Positions 1 through 12,234 of a stretch of DNA of 64,000 nucleotides are shown here, one piece after another. Numbering within the stretch: the first letter of the stretch is position 1; each line of letters opens with the position of its first letter. The position numbers and the translations under genes were made by a program. Below the pieces are notes generated by a model. That model was given only the letters and a program-made list of their open reading frames with translations, had not been told where the DNA came from and made no database searches. The stretch lies in NCBI GenBank assembly GCA_964036665.1, contig OZ038530.1:21598001-21662000 (forward strand), given 5' to 3'. The stretch is from Gordius sp. MW1. Its lineage: Eukaryota > Nematomorpha > Gordioida > Gordea > Gordiidae.

Positions 1-795
1 TACATTTTTATAGTTTATTTCTACTATAAGAAAGTAAAATTGAGAAAAAGGTGCTCACAGTTTTTTTCATGAATTGAGTTTAAAAAATCAAAAATCCTAT
101 AAATTTTAAAAGTGCCCGGGGCTAGTTATAGCCCTGTTCAGGGGAAAGATTAACCCTGACGTTTTCCCTTTTTACAAGTGTAGGCTAACTCAAATCATTA
201 AGATTGTTACATTATATAATACAAATAAAAAAGGGTCAAGATGACAATCTGACTTAAGTACACTTAAAAGACAGATTCTCCAATGGAAAAAAACTCTTAG
301 TCGTTTTTTAAAGTATAATCATAGTCTATTTCTGTTCTAAATTACACTAAGTTGGATTATAAACAAAAATCTTGTTTTATAAATCTTGTCATTTGTAAGA
401 CACAATAAAAAATGGCTAAAACTAGCCCCTCTCCGATTAGCCTCGACCCCTATTTTTATAAACAATTAATAATTTAACATGTTATATTGCGATTAAAAAT
501 TTAATCATTAGACGGTTTTTATATAAAAAAATATCCCATTATATGATAAAGTTAAATGAGTCCAAAATATACAGCCAAGAGAATTTTTAATGCAAAATAC
601 AAAATTTTGTCAAGGCTACTAATAGCCCCGAAGAATCGTTTTAAATTTTATTTTTTTAACAAAAAAAATTTTACTTATACCTTATGAAAAAATACACATA
701 TGGTATAATTACTTATTATATATCATTATTATTTTAATAAATAATTACAAAGATAATAATAGTAACCCCGGGCTACGATTAAAATCGGTCTCCTT
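1..795. repeat. Long dispersed repeat, copy 1 (continues left)
   Basis: This stretch is alignable by eye to 50230-51065 in the same orientation. Shared landmarks in the same order are a tract reading TCAAGATGACAATCTGACTTA, a TAGCCCTG tract followed by AACCCT, a CATCATAGTCTATTT-like tract, AACATGTTATA, a GCAAAATACAAA(A)TTTTGTCAA tract, and GTAACC followed by a CTACGA and a CTCCCCTTTA-like end. No ORF or terminal inverted repeat is visible. It lies in the inferred 5'-side intron of CTP synthase. What class of element it is cannot be told from the sequence. Confidence 0.7.
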
Positions 796-1135
796 TACAT
801 TTGGTCCATTAAAACTTAAATCTTTAGTTGTTTAATAATATGCAACCTTATGGCTTAAGGATTAATGCGGGATCAATAGTTTGTTGTGGAAATTTGAAAA
901 ATATAACGTATTGGTTTAATATAAAATAGGTTTTGTGTAAGAAAACTTCGTTTTTGCACAAGTTCCATCCTAATATTCGAATTTAACATCGAACCCTTTG
1001 ATGAATTTTATGTAGATTAAGTATTTTTTAATACATACTGACCGAATGATCGAAAAGCTTAGCATTTAAGTAATCAGCAATACTTTGTTTAACAATGATT
1101 TTAAGCGGCGGTAGTTTTTGTGACGTACCATTTTG

Positions 1136-1262
1136 TATTGTAAAAGCGGCTGGGTTTTATTTGGTCGACCTTTTTTTCTAAGCAACCTCTAAGCTTACTC
1201 GAAATTCGAAAAACAGACCCTAGTCGACCTTTCTTAGTTTAACCAAAGTTCGACCAAATATT
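1136..1262. repeat. Family A palindromic MITE, partial copy
   Basis: It opens with TTGTAAAAGCGGCTGGGTTT and TTGGTCGACC and carries the central GTCGA/CAGACC blocks. The 3' terminal GGGTTTTGTTTGG complement is missing, so the copy is truncated on the right. Confidence 0.7.
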
Positions 1263-1587
1263 TAGAAAGCGAGTGTATACTTGTCTGTGTTGGTAGTTTA
1301 ATATTCAATTACTTTTAGATTGTTTTCGCTAAGAATGTCCTTGAATTCATTACAAGTCTGTTCAATGGCCGAAACAAATTGTTTTGACGTCCAGTTTTTA
1401 AGCCGTATTTCAAACTATTTGTTTATTTATCGGTTTAAAATAGAAGAAAAACCTTGAATTTATATTAAATAGCTACTACCGAACCCACCTAAATTTGTTA
1501 TTTTTACAAAAGGATCAGTAAATGATTAGGTGATTTTAACGATAATTGACCTGAATTGTATCAGAGGTCAGATGTTGTTAAATTTTT

Positions 1588-2482
1588 CTGTCCAAACCCG
1601 GCCTGGTCCAATTTTTAACTAAATTGCCCGCCCGAACCCTTCTACTTGTCCGATCTGCAATGCCCGAATCTTTAGAGCTGCCCTGCCCGAAATTATGATC
1701 TTTAAAATTTTTCTCAATCATTTCGTTATATATTTTGAAAAATTTTGAACCAAATTTTCGATTTTTTTAAGGAAAGAACTTCTTCTTACTGTTTGTCACC
1801 TAGGCTGGTGGTCAGTCCTTTCAGCATTCGTTTCCATTTGTCACCATATTTACATAGATCTTTCTTTATCTTGTGCATTTTTCTATCGTGCCTTATTTTA
1901 TGGATTCAGGTAAACTTGGGTCTTCCTCTCCTTCGTTTTACTGCGAAATTTATCATCTCGATTTTCTTTCCGACGTAGCTGTCGTCCCTTCTTTCGACAT
2001 GGCCATACAATCTTAGTCTGTTTGCTAGGAGCTTTGTCGTAAAAGATGTAATACCCAAAATTCTTCTTGTTTCTTCATTTCGCTTATGTTTCTTTTTACT
2101 TACTCCTAGCACCCATCTTAGCATTCTCGTCTCCACGGCCGCAAGACGCTGCTCTTCCCTTTTACGTATAGCCCATGATTCCGAGCTATACAGGACTGTT
2201 GCCGTATGGTGGATTTAAACGGTGCACCTTTTAGTCTTCTTGGGATGTTTTTGTCACACAGAACGCCTGTCAAGAACTACGATTAATAAATATTATACAA
2301 TCAAAAAAGTGACAAAATAATGCATCAAAACAAACTAACACATTATATGAAATAAACTATTTATGCACGACTTGCTCCAATCTTGCTATAGTGTCCGCCC
2401 GAGCTCGTCCGGACTCCGGAGGTCTAATTTTACGACAGATGCTTGACCCGTGGGCCAGGCAGCGGGTCGGGCTTACCTTAAT
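1588..2482. repeat. CCCG-rich family D-like element split by a LINE relic
   Basis: GC-rich blocks with CCCGGCCTGG, GCCCGCCCGAACCC and TGCCCGAA (about 1590-1700) and GAGCTCGTCCGGAC and GCGGGTCGGGC (about 2397-2475) stand out from AT-rich surroundings. They resemble the family D elements further right. The LINE relic at 1780-2280 sits between the two blocks, which suggests an old insertion. Boundaries are uncertain. Confidence 0.35.
1780..2280 (-). pseudogene. Relic of LINE reverse transcriptase C-terminus
   Basis: The minus-strand translation gives the tail typical of endonuclease/RT LINE polyproteins: a CDKNIPRRLKG-like segment, EQRLAAVETRMLRWVLGV, then NRLRLYGHVERRDDS and a basic KRRRGRPK tail. 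Frames change and stops occur, and the endonuclease and catalytic RT core are absent, so this is a dead 5'-truncated fragment. It belongs to the same broad type as the larger LINE at 52925-55821, which ends with NRLRWYGHILRRD, but differs enough to be another subfamily. Confidence 0.7.
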
Positions 2483-3148
2483 CGAAAAGAAAAATAATGG
2501 CTCTATGATTTTTCCTTTATTTTTTTGACTTATTCGTTGTTATATCGATCTGTGACGTTAAAAGGGCTACCCTCACTTTATTTTTTTCTCCAATCCGCCC
2601 CCCCCACATCTGACTGTGATCACTTTTTAATTATAATGTATAATGTATAGCCGCAGAAAATGATAACTAGGCTAGATCAGAATTTATAATCTTGTAACCT
2701 TAATATTCTTAGTTCAAATTAATTTCAAATACATGTTTATAAAAAAATATGTATTCGTTATTATGGGTTTATATGAAATTAATTAACCATTTAGGTATAC
2801 TTGTGCTACTTAACAAAAAATTATATCATTTAATTTTAAAATATGCGAAGTTATTCCTCTCTGCTATCAAAATTTGTTTTTGTTGCTTATTGTGACGGCT
2901 TATATATAGGCATTTCGACTTTTGAATTAAATCACGGGCATACGTGGAATTAGGATAAGATCATTTAAAGATTAGTTTATGGTTAAATGAGGGGGAGGGG
3001 GTGTTTATCCCTATTTTTCCTGGATACCTTAGTTCTGAAAATATTGAATTTTAAAAATATTGTTGATTAGTTATCATTTAAATTAATTCTAGGATTTTGT
3101 ATTTTGCAAAAATTTTCACACATTGCGCTTTGAAGGGGTGGGAGTGGG

Positions 3149-3337
3149 TAGTGTTGTAAAAAAGGGCTGCGTTTTGTTTGGTCCACCTTTGGTTTTAGTC
3201 GTCTAAACATAAATAGACCAAAGGGGTCAACTTATGCGAATAAGAAAAATAGACTTAAAAATATTTGGTTTGTTTATGTTTAAACGACTAAAACTAGAGG
3301 TTGACCAAACAAAACCCAGCCGTTTTTACAACACTAG
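3149..3337. repeat. Family A palindromic MITE (full)
   Basis: This full-length copy runs from TAGTGTTGTAAAAAAGGGCT to CAGCCGTTTTTACAACACTAG. The two ends are inverted repeats of each other and the interior is also largely palindromic (CTAAACATAAATAGACC versus its complement). It ends about 100 bp upstream of a CTP synthase exon. Confidence 0.85.
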
Positions 3338-3435
3338 GGAAGGGGGGGGGGTAGAAAACTCATAGCGTTTTGACTGCACCTTTTAATTTAACGAATTAGT
3401 TATCTAACGTTCTCCCCACCCATTTATATCACAAG

Positions 3436-6038
3436 GTATATGCCTGGGCATGCAACTGGCCTTGGTTGAAATGGCTCGCAACGTGTTGGGTTTGGGCAAG
3501 GCAAATTCGGCCGAATTTAGGCGTGAGTACGATTCACTAAACAACGGGGCGCCCATTATCATCCAAGAAATGCCGGAATTTAATCCGGACAGGAAAGGGG
3601 GTACCATGAGATTGGGTAAGAGGAGCACGCTCTTCAAAACTTCTCCCAAGACATTGTCCAACACTGGAGAACCCTACGAATCCATAGTGCGCAAATTGTA
3701 CGGGAACTTGGATCGAATAGACGAAAGGCATAGACATCGATACGAAGTAATTAGCACCTTTTTGTAAAAACTTTTTTTACCACAGAATTTTGAGGTTTGC
3801 TAAGTTAAGACTTGGTAAAACTTGAATTTGAATCGGGGGGGGGGGGTGGAATGATTTAGGGAAAGTTTATAAAATGGTAAAGCTTAGTTTTAAAGGGGCA
3901 GCTGCTCTTTTTGGTGATTTTTTAATTTTTGTTTCAAATTTTGAGCCCACCCCATCTTAAATTATCTAGCAGTTTGGTTTTGATGAGTGTCAATTGTTGC
4001 AGAACACTTTTTAATACAACGTCGATTAGGGTTATAAAAACGCTAATCTTAGGTAAAATATGGAAAGTCTATTTAAAATAAATTTTAGTGTAGCTCTCTC
4101 ATGATTAAAATTCCGCCCTTTTAAGGCTGAATAGTTGTCAAACTCTGTTATTGGGACGTTTGATTTAAAACAGTATATTCCAGATCGAGGTTTTTGTATT
4201 TAATAACCCTAACTTATAAAGAGAAATGTTCAGAATTGTATCCATTTTTTATGTCCCCATTTTTACATGAAATTTAAATATAGTTATGTAACAGTTTTCT
4301 ATCAAGTTCTCAGGCAACGCGAGCAATTTATTTTATGCCCGACAATTTTCCAAGAACAAAAATAATTTTATCTCATTTACCCAAATTACCTAGTTTAATA
4401 CGGAGTACAAGGAAGCTTTGGAAAAGTGCGGGCTCCATTTTGTCGGGGAGGACGACAAAGGAGAAAGAATGGAAATCATCGAATTGGAAGGTAACTACTT
4501 GTACAAGTGTTGTAAAAACGGATGGGTTTTGTTTAATCGATCTTTGGTTTGAGTCGACTAAAATTAAACAGACCAAACGTTTTTTGGTCTGTTTTTCTTG
4601 GTCGACCGCTAGGCTTGGTCGTAATGTGAAAAGCAGTCGAGAGTCGACCGTGAGTCTTAGTTGAACCAATGGTCGACCAAACAACACCCAGAGCCCTCTA
4701 TCCAGCCGATTTAAAACTACCTAAAAGGCAGATAGAATTAGTAATTTTTTAGGTGTTAAACACGAAAATCAAAATGGCCAAAGTAATGATATCAAAAACC
4801 CGAGGGATTTCGATTCACAAATTTAATTTGCTTATAAATTGCCCAAATTGGGGCGGTTCATTTAGCTTGTTCGTTGATTTATTCCTTAATTAAAACGAAG
4901 TATAATAATACAGAGTAGATAAAAAGGAAAAATGGATTTATAATGACTGGGGGAAATTTTGTGCTACGCTCTTTGGTCAATGTAATTTTAAACTTTTTTA
5001 ATAATGATTGTGGTATATATGTAATTAGTAAAGAACCCGGAGCTTTTCGTAATTATCCGTTATAAAGCAACAATTTAGACAAGTTTCCAAAAAACTTTAT
5101 ATATTAAGGTAGTCGGGCACGAAAACTCAAATGGAATATGAGCTCGGGAGGGCTAAAAAATTAGTAACCAACAGCCATAAGCTAGTATATATGCAAAAGC
5201 AAAATAAAGTCTTAAATCTAAGTCCACAGCCATTAAAAACCCGTATAAGTTTCCACAGCGCAATTATTAAAAAATTACAAGTTGGACAGGTCAGGACAGA
5301 CAACCAAAGGCGAGCCCATGCATAGCAATTAATATACCTGATATACGGATTCGCAGATCGAAATAATTATACTCTACTGAAAGTTCTATATTGCTATATA
5401 TATATAGCAATGGGCGTAACCAGGGGGGGGGAATTTATTAAAATTATGGCTAACATTTAAAAAAATTATCATTATTGCCCCCCACCCCCCTCCACTCTAT
5501 TCCATTGCTGGCTACGCCCATGTCTATAGCTCTTTTTGACATTTGGCTTTATAGTTCTCAAAGTATTAATTACTATATAAAATATATTTATTTAATTTTA
5601 ACAGGACATCCATTTTTCGTTGGAACACAATTTCACCCAGAATATAAGACTCGCCCGCTCAAACCTAGCCCGGTGTATTACGGTTTCGTTTTAGCTTCCA
5701 TAGGAATACTGGAAACTGTATTGTCCGCCGATCGAAATGCCCTCACAAAAACACCGGTCGGTCGTGACAACGAATTTTTTGCTGATAAAAGTCAAGGAAC
5801 GTCTTCGTCTGATAATGAATTATTTAGCAAAAACTCTGAAGAAACCCAAAATAATGAATCCACGCCTCAGGCTAAGATAACCACTGCTGCTCTAAAGCTC
5901 GGTGAGCTCCACATTACCAATGGTTCCGTGCGCAATAGTTTTGCTCTCCACCCCGAGGTTATACTCTCCAAAAGCGGTATGTTTAGCCCGGAAAAGTTAA
6001 ATACTCTCAACTTGGGGGCAACCACTTTCGCTAATTAA
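3436..6038 (+). CDS. CTPS: CTP synthase, C-terminal half (glutaminase domain), partial
   Basis: CTP synthase makes CTP from UTP using glutamine and ATP in the cytosol; this part is the class I glutamine amidotransferase domain. Exons are 3436-3746, 4394-4490 and 5605-6038, joined at phases 0 and 1, with stop TAA at 6036-6038. The first exon reads [19 protein letters not shown], which carries the nucleophile Cys; later come [13 protein letters not shown] and ERHRHRYE. The second exon reads [17 protein letters not shown]. The third has [17 protein letters not shown], with the catalytic His and Glu in FHPE. The last 100 or so residues form a Ser/Asn/Glu-rich tail like the regulatory C-terminus of animal CTPS. 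The kinase-like synthetase domain must lie left of the window; 1-3435 contains none of it. Family A elements sit in the intron before the first visible exon and in the first visible intron; families B and C occur in the second. Confidence 0.93.
4506..4692. repeat. Family A palindromic MITE in CTPS intron
   Basis: It runs from AGTGTTGTAAAAACGGATGGG to GGTCGACCAAACAACACCCAG and includes the central TTTTTTGGTCTGTTTTTCTTGG. It begins only 15 bp after the 5' splice site of the exon ending at 4490. The 3' terminal CCGTTTTTACAACAC is eroded. Confidence 0.8.
5030..5333 (+). repeat. Family C element (ends GCATAGCAATTA)
   Basis: It matches 16640-16973 segment by segment: AGTCGGGCAC, GGAAT..GAGCTCGGG, GCAAAAGCAAAATA, CCACAGCCATT, TTTCCAC..GCAATTATT, AAATTACAAGTTGGACAGG, ACAACCAAAGGCGAGCCC, and the terminal GCATAGCAATTA. 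The 64-residue ORF across it is fortuitous. The element lies in a CTPS intron. Confidence 0.7.
5410..5523. repeat. Family B element (internally deleted)
   Basis: It has ATGGGCGTAACCAGGGGGG at the left and CATTGCTGGCTACGCCCATG at the right, which are inverted repeats, with the family core AATTTATTAAAATTATGGCTAA between them. It is shorter than the roughly 160 bp norm because the left GGGCGGCTGCCCC block is missing. It ends about 80 bp upstream of the last CTPS exon. Confidence 0.8.
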
Positions 6039-6265
6039 TTTCCTTACCCCCCCCCCCCCCCCTTCCTCAGTTACTACACCTTTGTTCTTTATATTCCTCT
6101 GCATATTATCACCAATATCAACGACAACGTGTATACCACCTAACCCGTGTCGTGTGTGCCTGTCAAAATATGTAAAAACCGGTAAATTTTTGTACGTCCC
6201 CTTAAGAGACAAATCATGACGTTAAACCCGATGACCATTTTCCCTGTCAATTCGTAGAGCAATTA

Positions 6266-6271
6266 AATAAA
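6266..6271 (+). promoter_or_regulatory. Candidate poly(A) signal of CTPS
   Basis: An AATAAA hexamer lies 228 bp after the CTPS stop codon, just before the family A element at 6314. No transcript evidence is available. Confidence 0.4.
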
Positions 6272-6313
6272 TCAAACCTCATTTCAATTTTAATTCCTCT
6301 TCAAGTTATATCT

Positions 6314-6504
6314 ACTAGTGTTGTAAAAAGACCTGGGTTTTGTTTGGGCGACCTTTGGTTCAAATAGACTAAAGGTCGACCATGGTCTGTTTTTCAAATT
6401 TTGACTCTGCCTGGAGGCCAACTAAGAAAAACAGACATCATCAAAAAAGAGTTGGTCTGCTGATGTTTAGTCGACCAAACAAAACCCAGCCGTTTTTACA
6501 ACAC
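6314..6504. repeat. Family A palindromic MITE (full)
   Basis: It runs from ACTAGTGTTGTAAAAAGACCTG to CCCAGCCGTTTTTACAACAC. Both termini and the inner GTCGACC/GGTCGAC blocks are inverted repeats. Confidence 0.85.
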
Positions 6505-7361
6505 GACTCGCGCGTAGAGTCGAAATAACTTACACTGGTCATGTGGCCCAGCCTAAATAGCCTCACGGCAAAAGGATAAGATACGTTTATTAAGCTACAT
6601 ACGTGAGGACCTGGACTTTTGGGTGTAAAGTATACGAAGGGAGGGGCAATTAATTAAGGAGAGGCACATAATTTTGGCTAAAACATTGCGGGAACCAACG
6701 TACACGAGGAACTAATAGAGTTTTGAGTAAACATTAATTTAACTTGGTATGTAAACTACGCAACGGCGACAATAGTGTTATGATGCGTACGTAATATATT
6801 TGTGTATAGCAATTGAGAGAGACGGTAAATGATTTATTTTGGTGACAACGGTTTAAAAAGGTTTTATTGGGAGACATTTAACATAACAGGGATATCGTAG
6901 TAAAGTTTAGGCAGTTTCATATCTACAAAGCGTATATAATAATAAATGTGTGTATATATAAAAGAATGGGTCGGGTAATTTGTCTAAGTAGAATGCCAAT
7001 TTTCACTTTTATAATCGCAAAAACTCATATGACCCGAACATGACTTTTGGTATGGGATTGGTCACCAATACGATATGGCAGAGAAACAACGAAAACGAAG
7101 AAAAGTGGTAAAAGAGTAATTTCGGGAATGCTATGAGTTTGTAATAAAAACTCGGGGAAAGAAAAAGAGCTTGGACATCTAACGTTACAAAGAAGTAAAT
7201 TTAAACATAAAATAGAAGAAAAGTAATAGAAGAGAGAAATAGAGAGGGCTTTGATAATGCTTTGGAAGGGCTCGTGTGATTTTTGTATTGCCAATCTTGT
7301 AATTTATCATCGTGCTATCGTAGTAGGTAGAGTAGAGTGTGAAAGTGGGGAGGGAAGGGTA

Positions 7362-9342
7362 TTAAAAGAAGAGTTTAGCTACGATCATTCCTATAATGAG
7401 AGAAATTATGATGGAAACAATGACGGGGGCGCTGGTAAACAGTTGTAAGATGTGCTGGATGGAACAGGCGGAGGCAGCGGGGGCATTTTGCGCTTGATGC
7501 TGAATGTAACGCTCTCGCAAAGCGCTCGAAGCTGGAGCGGCGGCTTGAGGTGCTCCTGCTGTTAGTCCCGCCCTAGACTTGGAACCCGATCGGGTCGTAT
7601 CTTTTTCACCTGGCTCGTTCCTTGGTTCGTTGACGCCCAGCGTTTTGCGCTGTCTCAAAGCTGCTGCCGCCGACTCCTTCGTAAGATAGTAGAAAATATT
7701 TTAAGGATTTCATATTTATAAACCCGAGGGGGACGAGACATTTTTCACCAAAAATGAGCCCGTAAATTGCATAGCAATTAATATTAAAATGTGAAAATTA
7801 GTGTCGTTATTAAACACCGAAGGTAGGAAAAATATTTATAACAAATAGGGTTGACTAGAATTCAGTATGGCTAAATAGAAATTGGAGCAGAAGGCGAGTT
7901 TATGAATTGTTTTAAGCCAAATTGCTATAACTATAAACAATAAAAAAAATTGAATTTTTAGTCATAATTTAACGATATATGAGGGAGTAAAATAATTAAC
8001 TATGGCATACTGATGGGCTGTAATAAGAGCAAAAACGTTAAGTGTCTCTTATTTCTAGTCATATGAAAAAAAAAATTTGGCTTTTTTCAGTAGGAAATGA
8101 CCATTTAAATTCTTACAATACCTTGTTGGCCATTAAAATCCAAGTTATTATCTTGAACTTACATATTTTAAAGAATTATCATCCTAAAGATAAATTTCTT
8201 AAGATTGTGCCTCAAGCTCATCTAATTAAATTAAGCCTTTCCATGTTTGGAAAATGCAAAGATAATATACAACAAATATTATCAGGTTGTGTATATAATG
8301 CATGCCAAAAATAAAGTTGGCATTACATCGTTAGATTGGACTTGTGATTGTGGCTCATTTGGTACAACAGGGTAGTTTGGATTGAGTTTAATGGAAGGAG
8401 CAACATTTGTTGCAGCATGATCAGATACCGTCTAAATTAAATTAATTGTATATAATTATCTTAAATTAATTTTTGAAGTGTATACCTGCTTGGCTGCGGA
8501 AGCATCAACAGGCATTTCAAACATACACTTTAGTTTTGTGTTAACTATAGAGTTGGGGTCAGCCTCTTTCCACTGCATTAAATAAATTAAATATTTTATT
8601 AAATCAATATAAATGAAGTGGGATAGATATGACATACACAAATAACATCTAACAAGATGACAGAAATATTGAGTGCAAACATAATTTAAAATAAGTTTAA
8701 TAAATATGAAATATAAACTAACCAATTTATCCATATCAATTGGTGGTTGAGGAGCAAGTATTGATTGAACCATAAATTTGTGTTTAGTTTTATCCAAAGT
8801 ATCATAATCAAATGGTTGAAGCATAACTAATTTATTCAGTTTAAAAATTTATAATATAAAACTAAAGTTATTTAAAGCTATATCAAAATTTAAATATATA
8901 CAAAAAGATTTAATAATCAAATTATCCTTTAAGTTGGCAAAAATGAACATTGAAGGACATTCAAATTAAAATGTGCACAATTCCCAACTATTAATATTTG
9001 GAAATTATGGTGTTTAATTCATAATTTATAGAATAACTTTAATTTTTAGTTAATGTAAAAATATAACATAATATTTTTATCTTTAGTACTTGCTACATCA
9101 ACATGAGCCTTGGGATCAATTGTTCCACTATTGGGTCTAACACAATACATTTTAGGGGCCGTTGTTTTAACTTTAAAACAAACAGGTTGATCCAAAGCAT
9201 TTGTTAATTTTAAAAATGATGTAACAACCTCAGTAAAAGGACCTAGTTAAAAGATTTATAAGAAAAATAGTAATTACATACCCGAAAATACTAATTCGTT
9301 TGGAGGATCTAATATAAGCATTGATAGATTCGGTTTTGCCAT
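7362..9342 (-). CDS. VAP: VAP family (VAMP-associated protein) ER membrane tether
   Basis: VAP proteins are tail-anchored in the ER and recruit FFAT-motif proteins to membrane contact sites. Exons on the minus strand are 9282-9342, 9090-9242, 8723-8826, 8486-8572, 8327-8431 and 7362-7676; all junctions are GT/AG and keep frame, giving 274 residues. The start reads [19 protein letters not shown]. The MSP domain follows: [54 protein letters not shown] and KLKCMFEMP. The FFAT-contacting Lys and Met (K88 and M90 here) are kept. A short Pro/Ala/Gln-rich linker replaces most of the usual coiled coil. The last 22 or so residues ([19 protein letters not shown]...) are the membrane anchor. The first intron is only 39 nt. 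No poly(A) hexamer is obvious downstream. Identification is firm; VAPA and VAPB cannot be told apart. Confidence 0.93.
7758..7785 (+). repeat. Family C 3' end fragment
   Basis: GAGCCCGTAAATTGCATAGCAATTA is the terminal motif of family C. Only this end is present, inside the last VAP intron. Confidence 0.5.
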
Positions 9343-9885
9343 TTAATAAAGTGCGTATTCTGTAAAAATCAGCCGAAACCACTCACTAATTCAAAAACAA
9401 CTGATTATCATCATACATATTTAAATATTAAAATTAATGTATCTTATAATTTATAAAATTTGCTAATCTTACCAACTGAAAAATTAAAATTGTTAACCCT
9501 ATTGTCTAATAATAATATAATATAACGCTATTTAAATATGCACTGAAAAAATATAAGAGTCATCCTGTAAATCTTAAATTTTTACTATACATTTTATATA
9601 AATAAACTTATATTTGTTTACAAGGTAATAAAAAAGAGACAAACCTCAAACAAATGCATAAAACCTTAAATAAATAGGGTTTAAAGTTCTTTAGTCAATA
9701 GATTTCTATACGCTATAACAATTCTCGTTTATAGGGCTTATAAAAAAAATTAATTGGCGTTCCTATAGCATATGGGTGCAAGATACCATTGTTTAAAGTC
9801 TAAACATTATTAAAAAGTTAATACAAAAAAAAAAGTCCACTAATTGATGTTTATCTTTAAATAATTGTGTTTGAGACATGCTAAA

Positions 9886-10265
9886 ATATATTAGATTGAT
9901 GAGTTGGCATGCCATGGATTGAAATTGTATTGGATTTTACAATTTCCATCGTAATTTTCTGCATGATGTAAAAGAATTCTTTGAAATCGTGTATAATTAT
10001 GTTAATATATTCTGATATTTGTTTGAGGAATAGGCTGCCCTCGGCCCCTAAATTACCGCGGGTTATGGCCACTACTGTGACAAAAATGATATTAAGGTCC
10101 ACTTTCTTTCTCTTAGTAGAAGAAATGAGGTCAGGAGAGGTGTTAGATTTGGCGAATGTATCCACCGTAGTGAAGTCCCAACAAGCGTTTAGCCCTCGGG
10201 CTCACGGGATGATTGTTAAGCCGTCGGTCTTTTATCGTGAGGGTAGCTTAGGCCTGTGAGTTAGG
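9886..10265 (-). pseudogene. Degenerate RLE-type retroelement C-terminus
   Basis: The minus-strand reading gives DGLTIIP, a stop in place of the expected Trp, then ARGLNACWDFTTVDTFAKS and a long tail ending [17 protein letters not shown]. The DG...IPW...WDFT..D block is the same as in the better-preserved elements at 28487-30085 and 46870-48264, where it reads RPDG...PW...WDFTCID. This is therefore the endonuclease-like C-terminus of a sister family, broken by a stop and frameshift. Confidence 0.6.
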
Positions 10266-11274
10266 GGAGCTGGCTTTTTACAAAAAAATCACCCGGATAA
10301 TGTAATTTATTGTGGAATTACGGTGATTTAATAAGAATTGTTGATTCAAACATGAACCTTACTTTATCTTTTATAAAATTCTACTTGCTGTATATAGTGG
10401 CATCACATAATCTATCTAAAATTTACATTATAGCAATTAATTTAAATCGCCAAGTAAATAGTTGAAATATTTTGTATTTAATATCGACCTAAATACAAAA
10501 CTTACCATTGGTTTATTGCATTAAAATCATTAAAGACATATAGGTGGAATAGATGTCTCTTAATTGTAAGTAGGAAATTGTGTAAGAAAGTAGTCTTAAT
10601 CTAATTAATAAGGTTAGATTAAAAACTTTATAAACTACAATAATTAAATCGCGTTCCAATATTTAAAACCCTATCATAAATCTTTTGTAGGATTTTTTCG
10701 CGGTAAATTTTGAATAATCTAAAATTAACAAACCATTTATTTAACTTAAGTATATATAACAGCAAGAAGTTTAATTTTTAAATTTTTATAATGATATATC
10801 ATTGAAAGGAAAGATCTCATGTAACAAAAAGTTGAAAGTTTATATTAAATACAAAGAGGAAAAGCCGCTGTAAGATTTAATTTACCAAAACAATTAACCA
10901 TGGATAGATATTAATTTTTAACGTGTGAGGATTAATGATATCTCATTTAAAACATGATTAGTATAAAAGGATAATTTGATTTTTGAAACACACTTAGGCA
11001 AGGCTCGCTGTTTTATAAAAAGTACTCCATATTAAGTGAATTAAACTTTAATTGACCTCTTATGATATGTCAACAGTATAATATTTATATATTAAAGAAA
11101 ATCATCTCGAACAATTATAGATGTTAAAAAGGCAAAAATCCATTAAATAAGGTTGAATATCCAAGTATAAATATTATATTTTTTAATTATGTTGATTTCA
11201 GATCAATGCCAGAGGTTGAATGAAGCTATTAAAAAAATGTATATCACATAAAAAACCGATAAAATTGCATAAAA

Positions 11275-11390
11275 ATCAGAGACCGGAAAAACCCAACCCG
11301 CCCTCTCGGCCCCTGGGCCGGACAATTGTCGGAATATTAGTTTTCCGACGGGTCCGGGCAACGCCATAACAAGATTGGGGCTCAATGAGA
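11275..11390. repeat. GC-rich family D-like element
   Basis: A GC island in AT-rich DNA with CCCAACCCGCCC, TCGGCCCCTGGGCCGGACAA and GACGGGTCCGGGC. It resembles the CCCG-type repeats of family D. The short minus-strand ORF over it is not credible as a gene. Confidence 0.4.
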
Positions 11391-11474
11391 TTATTTTATA
11401 TAGTGTATTTCTATGTTTTTCGTGTATTAATTTTTTTTTAACGATAGTAGTTTATTTCCAAATAATTAAGTATG

Positions 11475-11682
11475 TTGTATGCTAAAATATAATAAATTAA
11501 TGAGCTGGCATCGAGCCATGGATTGAGATTGTATTAGATTTTACAATTTCCATGGTGATTTTCTGCTTGATGTAGAAAAATTCTTTGGGATCGTGTGTGA
11601 TGGAGGTTATAAATTTTGCTATTTGCTTAAGGAATTGGCTGCCCTCGGGACCTAAATTACCGAGGGTCGTGTATCACTTTTT
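11475..11682 (-). pseudogene. Degenerate retroelement C-terminus, second copy
   Basis: It aligns base for base with 9890-10060: GAGCTGGCAT, GCCATGGATTGAGATTGTATTAGATT, TTACAATTTCCATGGTGATTTTCTGC, TTCTTTGG, and GAATTGGCTGCCCTCGGGACC. Only the last 65 or so codons are present. It is a 5'-truncated relic of the same family as the copy at 9886-10265. Confidence 0.6.
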
Positions 11683-12228
11683 TATTTGTATAATGTTTGT
11701 TAACCGTAGTTCATATCCAAAAAAAAATTGAGAATTTAACTTAGAATACAAGTATTTAAATTAGGACAAATGTGACCTCCGATAACTATCTTATATAAGC
11801 TTTGACTATTTAATGCATCAAATTCGCTTTCAAAACTGTTGGTAAATTAACAGGCATGATTCCATTTATCTATGTTAAATAAAATAGCGTATTATATTAA
11901 TCTTCGGACATGTTAAAAATATGCAATATTTAGCAATGTATCAAATCCCTGCTGAAAATATGTACATTTTTATAATGTTTTCTCGTTGATTATGTTATTA
12001 TTGATTAATTTCACAAAATTTTTGTTAAGCCTGCCATGTTGTTACATCTGTAACTAAAATTGAAAAATAACGTACATTTTTTAAAACAGAACTTACTCGA
12101 AATTTAATTTCAAAAAGAAAATTTAATTGAAAATTTTATTAATACGAAGTGAAGGAATCCATTAACGAAATCATAACATTCTAAAGATGCGTTTGAATAA
12201 CAATGACAATACATCTAAGCGATAACAA

Positions 12229-12234
12229 TTTATT
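12229..12234 (-). promoter_or_regulatory. Candidate poly(A) signal of the JmjC gene
   Basis: The minus strand carries AATAAA 79 bp after the JmjC gene stop codon, a normal spacing for a short 3' UTR. Confidence 0.4.

Larger units (their letters stand above)
6039..7361. other. Convergent intergenic region CTPS/VAP
   Basis: This is the shared 3' space between CTPS (+) and VAP (-). It contains a long C run at about 6047-6063, a candidate CTPS poly(A) signal, a full family A element, and about 850 bp of AT-rich sequence in which no coding or structural signal was recognised. Confidence 0.6.

Noticed and set aside
1745-1978. 77-codon ORF on the plus strand
   Set aside because: It is antisense to the LINE relic, with a low-complexity Phe/Leu/Ser translation.
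7251-7448. 65-codon ORF on the plus strand
   Set aside because: It is antisense to the last VAP exon and its 3' region, and has no recognisable motif.
8042-8314. 90-codon ORF on the plus strand
   Set aside because: It lies within the last VAP intron on the opposite strand, has AT-rich composition, and shows no conserved pattern.
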